Positions 9,388-18,853 are shown, counted from the first letter of the stretch. The stretch: 64,000 bases of DNA from Nesterenkonia lacusekhoensis (GCF_017876395.1 NZ_JAGINX010000001.1:1736001-1800000), one strand, 5' to 3'. The notes: generated from the letters alone by a model not told the origin. A program made the numbers and translations.

Positions 9388-9848
9388 CGGGGCTCCCCTC
9401 CTTCGCTGTCAGCCTCGGTGATACCGGGGGCGTCCCACTCGTGGTACTCCCCCTCCTCCACGTCCCGCGGCTCCACCACGGGCAGCTCGGTGGGCCGGGA
9501 CAGATCGCCGGGCCTGCGGCGCATAGCCCTGAGCAGACGGTCCTCCATCTCCTGGATGTCCTTCGCCAGAGCGTCCCGGGACTCCGCGAACATGCCGTGC
9601 ACGTAGAGGATGCCGTGCTCCCGGGACAGGGTCAGCGTCATCGTGCCCGGGGTCAGAGTGATCAGAGTGGAGATCAGCGTCCACTCGCTGTCGGACTTCG
9701 AGGCCGCCGGCACGGCGACGATCGCCGGGTTCATCTTCATCCGCCTGCGCGGACGCAGCACATCTGCGGTGACGTGCACGTTGGCCAGGATGAACTCCTT
9801 GGCGTACCAGAACAGGAAGCTGATGATCCTGAAGGGCCAGATGCTCAC
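9384..9848 (-). CDS. mrpE: Na+/H+ antiporter subunit E
   Basis: A 154-residue MnhE/PhaE subunit. Residues 1-30 form a membrane-proximal segment (IWPFRIISFLFWYAKEFILANVHV), followed by the family region PAIVAVPAASKSDSEWTLISTLITLTPGTMTL. The acidic C-terminus of about 35 residues (EEGEYHEWDAPGITEADSEG) is longer than in many MrpE proteins. It overlaps mrpD by 4 bases upstream and mrpF by 4 bases downstream. Confidence 0.93.
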   Translation of the reverse strand: MSIWPFRIISFLFWYAKEFILANVHVTADVLRPRRRMKMNPAIVAVPAASKSDSEWTLISTLITLTPGTMTLTLSREHGILYVHGMFAESRDALAKDIQEMEDRLLRAMRRRPGDLSRPTELPVVEPRDVEEGEYHEWDAPGITEADSEGGEPR

Positions 9849-11485
9849 GCTCCGCTCACCGCCTCCACGTAGATCTCCGGGTTCAACAGACCCTCTGCGG
9901 CCGTGGCCGAGAGGCTCATCAGGACTTCTGCACCCACACCGAAGAAGATCGTCACGGCGGCCAACAGCGCACCCGGGATGATCAGCTTGGCCGGCACCTT
10001 GACCTCCTGCTCTCCGGAGAGCACCGCCAGCGTGGTCGACGTCGGCGGACCCACGGTCAGCGTCGGGGTCTCCGCCTGGGCCTCCACCCGCAGGTAGCGC
10101 TTGCCGTGCATGCGCTCCTGATAGGTCAGCGCCCGCTCCTGCAGGTCCTTGGGCTCATCACCCATGAACACCCCGGTCCAGATCTTCAGCATGGACAGCA
10201 GGGTGAAGACCGAGACGATGACCGCCACAGCCGCCACCCAGTAGTGGGTCTCCTCCAGAGTGGCTCGGATGATGCTGAACTTGGCCACGAATCCGGAGAA
10301 CGGAGGCAGCCCGGCCAGCGACAGCGCCGCCGCCATGAAGGTGATCGCGATCAGCGGCTCACGCCGGAGCATCCCGCCGAGCTTCTCGATCTCTCCGGTG
10401 CCGTAGGTCTCCTCGATGGCGCCGGTGGAGAGGAACAGCGAAGCCTTCACGATCATGTGGTGCAGCAGGTAGAAGATCGCCGCAGTCAGGCCCAGCGTCG
10501 TGAACAGTCCGACACCGATGAGGATGTAGCCGATCTGGCTGATCATGTGGAAGACCAGGATGGACCGGGTGGTCTTCTCCCCGATCGCTCCGAGCACACC
10601 GATCAGCATGGTCGCACTCACCACGATCAGAGCCACCCACAGGAACCGCTCGTCGCCGTCGAAGAGCAGCGAATAGATCCGGTAGATGGCGTAGATGGCC
10701 ACCTTGGTGTGGATGCCGGAGAACAGCGCGGTCACCGCAGGGCTCGTCATCGGATAGGTGCGGGTCAGCCACCCGTGGACCGGAACGACGGCGGCCTTGA
10801 CAGAGATCGCGGTCAGCACGACGCCGCCGGCGATGGCCACAGCCGGATCGTCCAGAGCCGCGCCGTGCAGCTCGGCCAGATTGACTGTGCCGGCGGTGGC
10901 GTAGACCAGGGCGATGCCCACCAGCAGCAGCGTGGAGGCCATGAGGTTCACCGAGACGTAGATCCGAGCGCCGTGGGCACCCAGTTTGGCCCCCATCATG
11001 GCGATCAGCCCATAGGAGGGCAGGAGCATGACCTCGATGAACACGAAGAGGTTGAAGATGTCACCGGTCATCAGGGCGCCGGCCACGCCGGCCATGAGCA
11101 CCAGGACGAACGGGTGGAAGAACCGGGCACGCGCCTCATGGGTGGCCATGGCGAACATGACCGAGGCGATGCCGAGGATCGAGATGATCATCAGCACCAG
11201 CGCCGAGAGCGCATCGACCACGAACGGGATGGCTATCTCGAAGGTCTGCCCTTCGGAGCCCACATCCACCGGAGTCCAACCGCCCACGCGGTGGGCCAGG
11301 ATGGTCCCGTCGGAGGTGACCACCACCAGCAGCACTGAGAAGGCGAAGATCGCCAGCAGGGTGCCCATGCTGATGATGTGGCGGGCCAGCTTGTTCTTTC
11401 GGACGGCGGCGCCGGCTGCGCCCAACAGCAGCGGGACGCCGACCAGCAGGGGCAGCAGCGGTGGGAGGATCTCTGCGAGGTTCAC
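9845..11485 (-). CDS. mrpD: Na+/H+ antiporter subunit D
   Basis: A 546-residue polytopic membrane protein of the NADH:quinone oxidoreductase subunit 2/4/5 (ND5-like) superfamily, one of the two ion-translocating subunits of the Mrp antiporter. Family motifs include FNLFVFIEVMLLPSYGL with the conserved Glu near residue 150, KAAVVPVHGWLTRTYPMTSPAVTALFSG with the broken-helix Lys, and LPPFSGFVAKFSII. About 14 membrane helices are apparent, with an added hydrophilic loop of about 65 residues (MGDEPKDLQERALTYQERM onward) before the last helix. It overlaps mrpC and mrpE by 4 bases each. Confidence 0.95.
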   Translation of the reverse strand: MNLAEILPPLLPLLVGVPLLLGAAGAAVRKNKLARHIISMGTLLAIFAFSVLLVVVTSDGTILAHRVGGWTPVDVGSEGQTFEIAIPFVVDALSALVLMIISILGIASVMFAMATHEARARFFHPFVLVLMAGVAGALMTGDIFNLFVFIEVMLLPSYGLIAMMGAKLGAHGARIYVSVNLMASTLLLVGIALVYATAGTVNLAELHGAALDDPAVAIAGGVVLTAISVKAAVVPVHGWLTRTYPMTSPAVTALFSGIHTKVAIYAIYRIYSLLFDGDERFLWVALIVVSATMLIGVLGAIGEKTTRSILVFHMISQIGYILIGVGLFTTLGLTAAIFYLLHHMIVKASLFLSTGAIEETYGTGEIEKLGGMLRREPLIAITFMAAALSLAGLPPFSGFVAKFSIIRATLEETHYWVAAVAVIVSVFTLLSMLKIWTGVFMGDEPKDLQERALTYQERMHGKRYLRVEAQAETPTLTVGPPTSTTLAVLSGEQEVKVPAKLIIPGALLAAVTIFFGVGAEVLMSLSATAAEGLLNPEIYVEAVSGA

Positions 11486-11967
11486 TTGCGCTCTCCCGTC
11501 TCATCTTCGCTGGATTCGACGGCGATCTCACCGGAATCGGTGCTGATGCCCTTGACTGCGACGTCGTCGAGGTCGCCGGTCTCTGCGACGCCGGCGTCAG
11601 CGGGCGGGCCGACCGGACGCGGCCTGCGCTCTCCGTAGAGCACCTTGGCCGGGGACTCCTCCTCGTTCTCCGTGTCGTCATCGGTGGTCGTGGTGATCGC
11701 CAGAGTGACCATGTACATGGTGATGGCGAAGGCGATGACGATCGCGGTGAGCACGAAGGCCTGCGGCAGCGGATCGGCCTGCTCCTCCAAGGCCGCCCCG
11801 CCGATGTAGGGCACCTCCCGGTAGGCCACGTTGCCGGCGGCGAAGAGCATGAGGTTGGCCGCATGCGAGGCCAGGATGAAGCCCAACACGATGCGGACCA
11901 TACCGCGCTGCATGAAGAGATAGACGGCGGCTGCGGTCAGCAGCCCCACTGCGACGGCGATGCTCAT
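11482..11967 (-). CDS. mrpC: Na+/H+ antiporter subunit C
   Basis: A 161-residue NuoK-like subunit: three helices occupy residues 1-100 (SIAVAVGLLTAAAVYLFMQ, IVLGFILASHAANLMLFAAG, ALPQAFVLTAIVIAFAITMY). The motif DPLPQAFVLTAIVI is the hallmark of MrpC/NuoK. The remaining 55 residues are a hydrophilic, acidic tail absent from shorter homologues. Start and stop overlap mrpA and mrpD by 4 bases each. Confidence 0.94.
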   Translation of the reverse strand: MSIAVAVGLLTAAAVYLFMQRGMVRIVLGFILASHAANLMLFAAGNVAYREVPYIGGAALEEQADPLPQAFVLTAIVIAFAITMYMVTLAITTTTDDDTENEEESPAKVLYGERRPRPVGPPADAGVAETGDLDDVAVKGISTDSGEIAVESSEDETGERK

Positions 11968-14900
11968 CGGCCGTCCACCCCCTCTCCTATGCTGTGGTCG
12001 TCTCTGCCGGCGTTCTCCGCTTCCACCTCGACGGGAAGATCTCCCGGATCCACGGCGTAGTCAGGTTCCAGAGCGGAGACCTCGCCGGTCTTCTGCCCCA
12101 AGGACCGGCGGTGCGCCCGCAGCAGCTCCGCCGGGTAGCGCTGTGCCTGGCCCAACCGGTCCAGAGCCACCAGGACCGCCCCGATGACGGCCAGGTAGAT
12201 GCCCAGGTCGAAGATCAGGGCCGTGCTCAGGGTGAAGCCGGATTCGCTTCCCCACGGCAGCGGCAGCCCTTCGAACAGGACGATGGGCCGCAGGTAGGAA
12301 CCCTCGACGAACCCGGCAAGGCCGATGGCGGCGGAGATGATGATGCCGCCGACGATGATCATCGCGTAGTCGAAGCGCAGCTTCACCGAGGAATCCGACG
12401 GGGCCACCAGGTAGCGCAGAGCGAAGAATCCTCCGAGTACCAGGGCGGCGATGAAGCCGCCGCCGGAGTCGTAATGGCCGCGCAGCAGCAGGATCAGCGA
12501 GAGCAGCATGATGAACGGTGCCATCCAGTTGAAGACGCTGCGCATCGCCGTGGTGTTGTCCTTGGCGTGGTCCAATGGAGTGCCCACCCAGCTCTTGGAC
12601 CCGGGAGTGACGTTGTCCGAGGTGGAGAATGCGGAGTTCAGCACCGCCAGGATGGCGAAGCCGGCCACACCCAACACGGTCAGCTCACCGAAGGTGTCCA
12701 ATGCACGGAAGTCCACGAGGATGGAGTTGACCGTGTTGATGGCCCCGGATTCGTCATAGGTATGGGTCAGGAACGCCTCACCCACCGGGGCGCGGTGCCC
12801 CTCGCCCTCGGACCAGCGGCCGCTGCGTCCTGTCAGAGCGAAGGCGGCGACGAAGGCCATCACGCCGAAGCCGATGGCGATCACCACGGCGACTGCGGTG
12901 CGGGAACGCTTCACGGGGTGGAACTTCGTGGGCAGCTTGCGCATGACCAGCACCAGCACCACCACGGTCAGGATCTCCACCAGCAGCTGGGTCATGCCGA
13001 CGTCGATGGCGCCCAGCAGGAAGTACCAGGCCGAGACCATGAAGCCGGCGCCTCCGGCCAGGACCACCGCGGCGGTGCGAGACTTCGAGATGACGGTCCC
13101 GATCAGGAAGATCCCCATCAGACCGATCAGCACCCAATCGATCATCTGGGTGTGGCCTTCGGTGAAGTCTCCGAGCTGCGGGGCGGCGACCACGCCGGCT
13201 GCGAAGATCGCGGCCAGGAAGATGCCCGGTGCGGTCAGGTGCAGACCGTGCATATCGCTGCGGGTGATGTCCCCGACCCGACGTCCGAATGCGATGGACC
13301 CCGTCCGCATCTTCTCCACGACCTCGACGCCGGTCCACGGCACTACGGTGCGCGGGATCAGGTTGTCCATCCGCGCCCGGGCGACGACCGTGATCAGACC
13401 GACTCCCATGATGATCACTGAGAGCATCAGATCCACACTGAGGCCGCCCCAGAGGTAGAAATGTGCCTCATAGTCCGAGGTGGAGGCCGACTGGGTGGCT
13501 CGAGAGATCAGACCGTCGAAGAGGAACGGGACGAACCCGAGGATCGCGCCGGCTGCCGCCGGCAGCAGCGCGGGCATGAAGAAGGCCGGTGACGCCTCGT
13601 GTGCGGCGTCCTCAGCGATGGGCGCGTGGGCGCCGTCGTCGTAGCCGGCGTCCTTCCGGCCCACACCGCGGTATCCGCCGAAGGCTCCCAGCACGATCCG
13701 TCCGCAGTAGGCGAAGGTCCCGACGGCGGCCAGCACAGCGATCAGCGTCAGCGTCCAGCTCAGCCCCGCTCCGAAGATGCCGTCCTCCTCCGCGGAGAGG
13801 AAGCCCTTGAGCAGGTTCTCCTTGGAGACGAAGCCGAACAGCGGGGGCACACCGGCCATGGACAGGGAGGCGACCAGGGTGACGACGAACGAGACCGGCA
13901 TGGTCTTGCGCAGACCGTTGAGCTCCCGGATGTCGCGGGTGTGCGACTCGTGCTCGATGATGCCGACCATCATGAACAGGCTGGACTTGAACAGCGCGTG
14001 GGCGACCACGTGGATGATGGCCGCCGTGATCGCCGTCGGAGTGCCGATGCCGATGGTGGCCACCAGGAAGCCCAGCTGGGAGACCGTGGAGTAGGCCATG
14101 ATCTCTTTGATGTCATGGCGCTGCAGCGCGAAGAGCGCACCGATCAGCGCGGTGATCAGACCGGCGGAGATCAGCATGGCCTGCCAGATGACCACGCCTT
14201 CGAACACCGGCGCGAAGCGCAGCAGCAGATAGATGCCGGCTTTGACCATGGCCGCGGCGTGCAGATAGGCGGAGACCGGCGCCGGAGCGACCATGGCGTC
14301 GGGCAGCCACAGGTGGAAGGGGAACTGGGCCGACTTGGTGAAGGCGGCGAAGGCGATGAGCACGGCCACCACAGCCACGAACGTGCCGTTCTCCTGCCAG
14401 ACCTCGTGCTGCAGAGCCGCGGAGAGCTGAGTGGTTCCGGTCTCGGCGATGATCCACAGCACCGCAGTCAGCAGACCCAGGCCGCCGGCCATCGTGATCA
14501 GCAGAGTGCGCTGAGCCGGAGCGGGCGCCTTGGCGCCGGAGCGGTTGATCAGGAAGAAGGAACAGAGAGTGGTGAACTCCCAGAAGACGAACAGGAGGAT
14601 GAGGTCATCGGCCATGACCATGCCGGACATGGCGAAGACGAAGAGCAGCATCCAGACGTAGTAGTCCGAGGTCTTCTTCTTGGTGCTGAAGTAGCGGGCC
14701 GAGTAGGCCATCACCAGAGCACCGATGAACAGCACCAGCAGCAGGAAGACCATGCCCAGCCCGTCCAGGCGCAGGCCGATGTTCACATCGACAGCCGTGG
14801 GGATCCAGGGAAGCGACTCCTCATAGACCTGCCCGTCGATGATCGGGCCGATCCATGGAAGGGTCATGAGACCCAGAGCCGTCAGCGAGACTGCTGCGAC

Positions 14901-14990
14901 CCATCCGGTGTCGCGGCCGAGCACCTGGTGGAAGGACGCGGCGACGGGAACCAGGATCAGGGTGAGGAAGAGCAGCACCATCAAGGTCAT
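11964..14990 (-). CDS. mrpA: Na+/H+ antiporter subunit A, fused MrpA-MrpB form
   Basis: A 1008-residue membrane protein, first gene of the Mrp operon. Residues about 1-470 are the ND5-like translocation domain (FWEFTTLCSFFLINRSGAKA, KSAQFPFHLWLPDAMVAPAPVSAYLHAA). Residues about 480-760 form the MrpA-specific extension, ending in LVEILTVVVLVLVMRKL. From about residue 800 a MnhB-type domain follows (FNWMAPFIMLLSLILLLRGH, GFIAALVLGGFFALRYLV). No separate mrpB exists, so this is the group-2 style fused A/B subunit. The complex exchanges cytoplasmic Na+ for external H+, supporting salt and alkali tolerance. A GGAGG lies 12 bases before the ATG. Confidence 0.95.
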   Translation of the reverse strand: MTLMVLLFLTLILVPVAASFHQVLGRDTGWVAAVSLTALGLMTLPWIGPIIDGQVYEESLPWIPTAVDVNIGLRLDGLGMVFLLLVLFIGALVMAYSARYFSTKKKTSDYYVWMLLFVFAMSGMVMADDLILLFVFWEFTTLCSFFLINRSGAKAPAPAQRTLLITMAGGLGLLTAVLWIIAETGTTQLSAALQHEVWQENGTFVAVVAVLIAFAAFTKSAQFPFHLWLPDAMVAPAPVSAYLHAAAMVKAGIYLLLRFAPVFEGVVIWQAMLISAGLITALIGALFALQRHDIKEIMAYSTVSQLGFLVATIGIGTPTAITAAIIHVVAHALFKSSLFMMVGIIEHESHTRDIRELNGLRKTMPVSFVVTLVASLSMAGVPPLFGFVSKENLLKGFLSAEEDGIFGAGLSWTLTLIAVLAAVGTFAYCGRIVLGAFGGYRGVGRKDAGYDDGAHAPIAEDAAHEASPAFFMPALLPAAAGAILGFVPFLFDGLISRATQSASTSDYEAHFYLWGGLSVDLMLSVIIMGVGLITVVARARMDNLIPRTVVPWTGVEVVEKMRTGSIAFGRRVGDITRSDMHGLHLTAPGIFLAAIFAAGVVAAPQLGDFTEGHTQMIDWVLIGLMGIFLIGTVISKSRTAAVVLAGGAGFMVSAWYFLLGAIDVGMTQLLVEILTVVVLVLVMRKLPTKFHPVKRSRTAVAVVIAIGFGVMAFVAAFALTGRSGRWSEGEGHRAPVGEAFLTHTYDESGAINTVNSILVDFRALDTFGELTVLGVAGFAILAVLNSAFSTSDNVTPGSKSWVGTPLDHAKDNTTAMRSVFNWMAPFIMLLSLILLLRGHYDSGGGFIAALVLGGFFALRYLVAPSDSSVKLRFDYAMIIVGGIIISAAIGLAGFVEGSYLRPIVLFEGLPLPWGSESGFTLSTALIFDLGIYLAVIGAVLVALDRLGQAQRYPAELLRAHRRSLGQKTGEVSALEPDYAVDPGDLPVEVEAENAGRDDHSIGEGVDGR

Positions 14991-15124
14991 CGGTGAACGG
15001 TTCCTCCATCAGGTGCGGTATAGGTGGGCGGGCGGAGGCTTCTGCGGCATCACAGCACACGAAGGCTCCGCTGAAGAGCATCCTATGCTCCTGCCGACCA
15101 GGCTTCCCGGCACACCGAAAATTG

Positions 15125-15154
15125 ACTATATCGATCGCGATGACGGCCCGGCAA
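15125..15154 (-). promoter_or_regulatory. Candidate promoter of the mrp operon
   Basis: On the minus strand a -35 hexamer TTGCCG (15149-15154) is followed after exactly 18 bases by TATAGT (15125-15130), a good match to a housekeeping promoter. It lies in an unusually AT-rich patch and would give an mRNA leader of about 125 bases before mrpA. The spacer contains the self-complementary CGATCG. Confidence 0.55.
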
Positions 15155-15182
15155 TTCGTGCTCAGGCCCTCCGAGGCGGGTT

Positions 15183-15976
15183 TCAGGCGCCTTCGAAGAC
15201 GCCGCAGGCGGCACGACCGCCGGCATCCCCTGTGGTGAGGGTCTCATAATCGGGACCCTCCGGAGCATAGCGGTCCGGGACGTTTCCAGCGTTGTCGGCC
15301 TGGGCGTGGACGATCACTGCTGAGCCGTCGCCGTCGAGCAGCAGGTCCTCATCCAGGCGGTCACTCATGACTGTCAGATTCCCGGTTCCCTCCTCGGTGA
15401 TCAGCAGGTTGGGCAGGGCACCGGCGTGGTCAGGGTGGAAGATCTCGGCCTGCTCCTCCGGCTCGACGTCCGGGGGCAGCTCCGGGTCCGTCTCGAGGCC
15501 CTCAGGGGCCTCCTCCCCCTCGGCGACGCCGGACTCCTCCTCCGGCTCGCCGGCCAGGTGGGGCCCAGCCGAGAAGAAGTCTCCGACCTGCCCATACTCA
15601 TCGGCCGACTGGATCTCGCAGAGGCCGGCCTCATGGATGCTGATGCCGCGGAAGCCGGGCTCCATATCGGTGATCTCGGCGTGGAGCTCGACCACGCCCT
15701 CTCCCGCCTCAGAGACGATGACGGTCCCGATAGGTGTTCCGGCCTGGTCGGCCAGCTCGGCCTCGGCGATGACCGGTCCGGCGGCTGAGTCCTCGCCGGT
15801 CTCCTGGTCCCCCTGGTCCTCGGTGTCGTTCTGCTCAGCGGTGTCCTGTGCGGGATCCTCAGCTTCGGTGCCGTCTCCGCAGGCCGAGAGGGCAAGCATC
15901 AGAACGGCGGTCCCGGCCAGCAGCGTGCGGCCTCGCGATGGGTGAATCATAGAGGGAAGCATACCGGCGCTGAGGC

Positions 15977-15980
<4 letters not shown>
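15183..15980 (-). CDS. SodC-like lipoprotein lacking two metal ligands
   Basis: A Cu/Zn superoxide dismutase-fold lipoprotein of up to 265 residues. The signal peptide ends in LALSAC (lipobox), followed by an acidic linker, then the SOD domain. Compared with family members, the copper-site HxH motif reads GISIHEAGLCE, so the first His is Ser. The zinc-ligand Asp of the HAGDLP motif is Ala (DHAGALPNL). The bridging His (SAGPHLAGE), the last copper His (AVIVHAQADN) and both disulfide cysteines (GLCE, AACGV) remain. Superoxide dismutation is therefore doubtful. Its ATG at 15980 overlaps the acyP stop (ATGA), suggesting coupled translation; ATGs at 15962 and 15950 are alternatives. Confidence 0.82.
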
Positions 15981-16297
<317 letters not shown>

Positions 16298-16434
16298 GGG
16301 CCCAGTGAACCACCCTTGCGGAGGAGCCTGCACCTGTTAGTGTCCTGGTGGGCGGCCCCGTGCCGCCGTCACATGACTGATCCATGAGATACAGAACCAA
16401 CCAAGGGCAGAACAGAACAAGGAGGGTATACAGC

Positions 16435-17334
16435 GTGACGACGACGATCCAGGCTGTGGACGATCTCTATCCCACTCGCCAGAACACATCGGATGTCATC
16501 CCCCGCCGCGACCCGGTGGTGCATGGAACCCCAGAGGACGGCCCCTTCGACGCAGAGACTTTGCGCAGCTTCGAGGAGAAGGGCTACCTGAGCATCGACC
16601 AGCTCATCACTCCGGAGGAGCTGCAGCTCTTCAAGGACGAGCTCAAGCGCCTGGCCGAGGATCCCGCTGTGAAGCAGGACGAGCGGACTGTGGTCGAATC
16701 GAAGTCCGATGAGGTCCGCTCCATCTTCGACATCCACCGCAGCAACGAGATCTTCTCCCGGATCGCCAACGATCCGCGTGTGGTGGACCGGGCCCGGCAG
16801 ATCCTGGGCTCGGAGGTGTACATCCATCAGAGCCGCATCAACTACAAGCCGGGCTTCGTGGGCAAGGACTTCACCTGGCACTCGGACTTCGAGACCTGGC
16901 ACGCCGAGGACGGCATGCCCACACCTCGGGCAGTGTCGATCTCCATCTCCCTGACCGACAACTACTCCTTCAACGGGCCGCTGATGATCATGCCCGGATC
17001 GCATCAGCACTACATCAGTGCCGTGGGCGAGACCCCGGAGGACAACCACAAGCAGTCGCTGGTCATGCAGGGTGCCGGCGTGCCTGACCCGACGATCCTG
17101 ACCGAGTTCGCCGACCGGTTCGGCATCGACGTGTTGGAGGGCCCGGCCGGCGGCGCCGTCATGTTCGACAGCAACTGCATGCACGCCTCCAACGGCAATG
17201 TGACCCCGTTCTCCCGGTCCAATGTCTTCATCGTCTACAACTCGGTGGAGAACACTCCGGTGGAGCCCTTCGCGGCGCCGTCTCCGCGCCCGGACTTCCT
17301 GGGCAGCCGGGACTTCACCCCGGCCGGGCGCTGA
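16435..17334 (+). CDS. ectD: Ectoine hydroxylase
   Basis: A 299-residue non-haem Fe(II)/2-oxoglutarate dioxygenase that converts ectoine to 5-hydroxyectoine. The GTG at 16435 is chosen because GGAGGG lies 8 bases upstream and VTTTIQAVDDLYPTRQ resembles other EctD N-termini; the more upstream ATG at 16384 lacks a site. The EctD signature is FTWHSDFETWHAEDGMPTPR near residue 145, supplying the first His and the Asp of the iron triad; the distal His is in NCMHASNGNV, followed by the 2-oxoglutarate-binding region PFSRSNVFIVYN. No ectABC genes are adjacent, so ectoine would come from elsewhere in the genome or from uptake. Confidence 0.95.
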   Translation: MTTTIQAVDDLYPTRQNTSDVIPRRDPVVHGTPEDGPFDAETLRSFEEKGYLSIDQLITPEELQLFKDELKRLAEDPAVKQDERTVVESKSDEVRSIFDIHRSNEIFSRIANDPRVVDRARQILGSEVYIHQSRINYKPGFVGKDFTWHSDFETWHAEDGMPTPRAVSISISLTDNYSFNGPLMIMPGSHQHYISAVGETPEDNHKQSLVMQGAGVPDPTILTEFADRFGIDVLEGPAGGAVMFDSNCMHASNGNVTPFSRSNVFIVYNSVENTPVEPFAAPSPRPDFLGSRDFTPAGR

Positions 17335-17356
17335 GGCAGCTCGCCCGAGCCCCTAG

Positions 17357-17398
17357 GGCTGCGGCGGCCCGTCCAGTCGTGGGCGGGCCGCCGCAGCC
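17357..17398. terminator. Bidirectional hairpin between ectD and the RNHCP gene
   Basis: Arms GGCTGCGGCGGCCCG (17357-17371) and CGGGCCGCCGCAGCC (17384-17398) pair perfectly over 15 bp around a 12-base loop. It lies between convergent genes and starts about 20 bases after the ectD stop, so it probably ends transcription from both sides. Confidence 0.8.
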
Positions 17399-17424
17399 AT
17401 CTCAGCGGGAGGGCTTCATAGTCC

Positions 17425-17748
17425 TCAGAGATGGGGCCGCTGAAGCGCGATGACCGCATCCATATCGTCATCGGGGGCCAGGCGATTCCGGTCCTGGGCA
17501 CCACAGGCGGTGCAGCGATGGATGAGGATGTAGCCCTTCTTCCCGGAGTGGTCGACGCCGATCGGCTCCATCTCAGCCCCGCATTCGGCCGCCCGGTCCC
17601 CCGGCATGATGTCGACGTGCCGTGACCAGAGACAGCGCGGACAGTGGTTCCTGTAGCTGCCGGCACTGTGCTTGGGGATGCTCCGGCGGCAGTGGATGCA
17701 CTCGAAGCCGGTGTTCTCCTGCTCCCGAGTGGTGGGTGAGTAGCTCAC
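17425..17748 (-). CDS. RNHCP-domain zinc-ribbon protein
   Basis: A 107-residue protein with the RNHCP domain. Two zinc-ribbon Cys pairs are visible: FECIHC with RNHCPRCLWS near residues 15-40, and AAECGA with HRCTACGAQDRN further on. The family is named after the RNHCP motif; its function is not known, though zinc-ribbon form and frequent linkage to RNA genes suggest nucleic-acid binding. The start overlaps the stop of the TrmH-type methyltransferase gene by 4 bases, so the two are co-translated. Confidence 0.85.
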   Translation of the reverse strand: MSYSPTTREQENTGFECIHCRRSIPKHSAGSYRNHCPRCLWSRHVDIMPGDRAAECGAEMEPIGVDHSGKKGYILIHRCTACGAQDRNRLAPDDDMDAVIALQRPHL

Positions 17749-18674
17749 GACTCTGTGTTCTGGAGAGATGCTGAGTTCTGAGCGGTGGCCGAGTGATAGA
17801 GGCAGACCACCGCGGCGGTGGCCACGTTCAGCGATTCGGCACGGCCATAGAGCGGGATGGAGATCCGCTGATCGGCGTGGGTCTTCTCCTCCTCGGAGAG
17901 ACCGTGGGCCTCATTGCCGAAGAGCCAGACCGTGGACTTCTGCGGCTGCTCGAGGGCGGGAAGCTCTGTCTCGGCCTCTCCGTCGGCGGCGAGGATCTGT
18001 GCGCCCTGGTCGCGGACGGTCTCGAGGAAGTGCTCCAGCTCTGTTCCGGGCCGGATGGGCAGATGGAAGTGAGAGCCTGCCGCGGAGCGGACCACTTTGG
18101 GAGCCCAGGGATCCGAACTGCCCGGGGTGAGCACGACGGCGTCGGCACCGGCGGCGTCGGCGGCACGGATGATGGTGCCGGCGTTGCCGGGATCCTGGAC
18201 ACCGAGCAGCGCGGCGCCCAGATGCAGCTGCGGAAGCTGCTGCCCCGGCTGCGGGATGGTGCAAGCCGCCACCATGCCCTGGGAGGTCTCGGCGTCGCCC
18301 ATGGCGCGCAGCACCTCCGGGGTGGCCTCACGCAGGAAGATCCGCGCCCGGCGAGGCAGATCCTGCTCCGGATCGAAGAGCACGCCGCGGACCCGGTCCA
18401 GCAGCGCCTCCACCTCGGTGTGGCGGCTGAGCGCATCCGGATCGAAGTAGAGCGCATCCAGGTGAGGCAGCTCCTGGGTGTCCTCCTTCTCCCCGCGGGG
18501 CTCCTGCTCCCAGCGGCGCAGCCACAGGGCCAGCGCCTCACGCACCGGCTGGGGGCCTTCGGCCAGGAAGAGCCCCTGCTTGCGGCGTCCGGCCCGGGAG
18601 GCGAGAGAGGCGACCTTCTTGACCCGGTCGGCGGTCGGATTGCTCAGCACATGTTCGTCAGTCACGGGGACCAT
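17745..18674 (-). CDS. TrmH-family RNA 2'-O-methyltransferase
   Basis: A 309-residue SPOUT-class methyltransferase that probably modifies rRNA (or tRNA) with S-adenosylmethionine. The N-terminal approximately 120 residues form an RNA-binding substrate domain beginning KKVASLASRAGRRKQGLFLAEG, as in RlmB/TsnR-like enzymes. The catalytic knot carries motif 1 DPGNAGTIIRAADAAGADAV, motif 2 WLFGNEAHGLSEEE and motif 3 SIPLYGRAESLNVATAAVV. It lies downstream of the infC-rpmI-rplT operon, a common actinobacterial position, and is separated from rplT by a terminator and a repeat element. Confidence 0.9.
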   Translation of the reverse strand: MVPVTDEHVLSNPTADRVKKVASLASRAGRRKQGLFLAEGPQPVREALALWLRRWEQEPRGEKEDTQELPHLDALYFDPDALSRHTEVEALLDRVRGVLFDPEQDLPRRARIFLREATPEVLRAMGDAETSQGMVAACTIPQPGQQLPQLHLGAALLGVQDPGNAGTIIRAADAAGADAVVLTPGSSDPWAPKVVRSAAGSHFHLPIRPGTELEHFLETVRDQGAQILAADGEAETELPALEQPQKSTVWLFGNEAHGLSEEEKTHADQRISIPLYGRAESLNVATAAVVCLYHSATAQNSASLQNTES

Positions 18675-18738
18675 TCTCCCTCATGCACAGATTCACGGTG
18701 GACGGGCGCCCACGCGTCGCATGGGCATGTTCCTCAGC

Positions 18739-18805
18739 TGTGTGGGCGCTTTGAGGCGTTCTCAGCCGGCGTCGTGGGTTCAGAGCACCTCGAGCTGCCC
18801 ACACC
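18739..18805. repeat. 67-bp intergenic repeat, copy A
   Basis: One of two equal-length copies (the other at 61529-61595). Both begin TGTGTGGGC-CTTT and end CAGAGCACCT-GA--TGCCCACAC, with a 28-base middle that is not conserved. The ends are imperfect inverted repeats (TGTGTGGGCACTT against AAGTGCCCACACA in copy B). A partial extra arm, TGGGCATGTTCCTCAG, precedes this copy. It lies between rplT and the methyltransferase gene. Confidence 0.65.
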
Positions 18806-18853
18806 AACGGGCCCGGACAAACGGGGTCCGCACAAACGCGCCCATACAACGAC

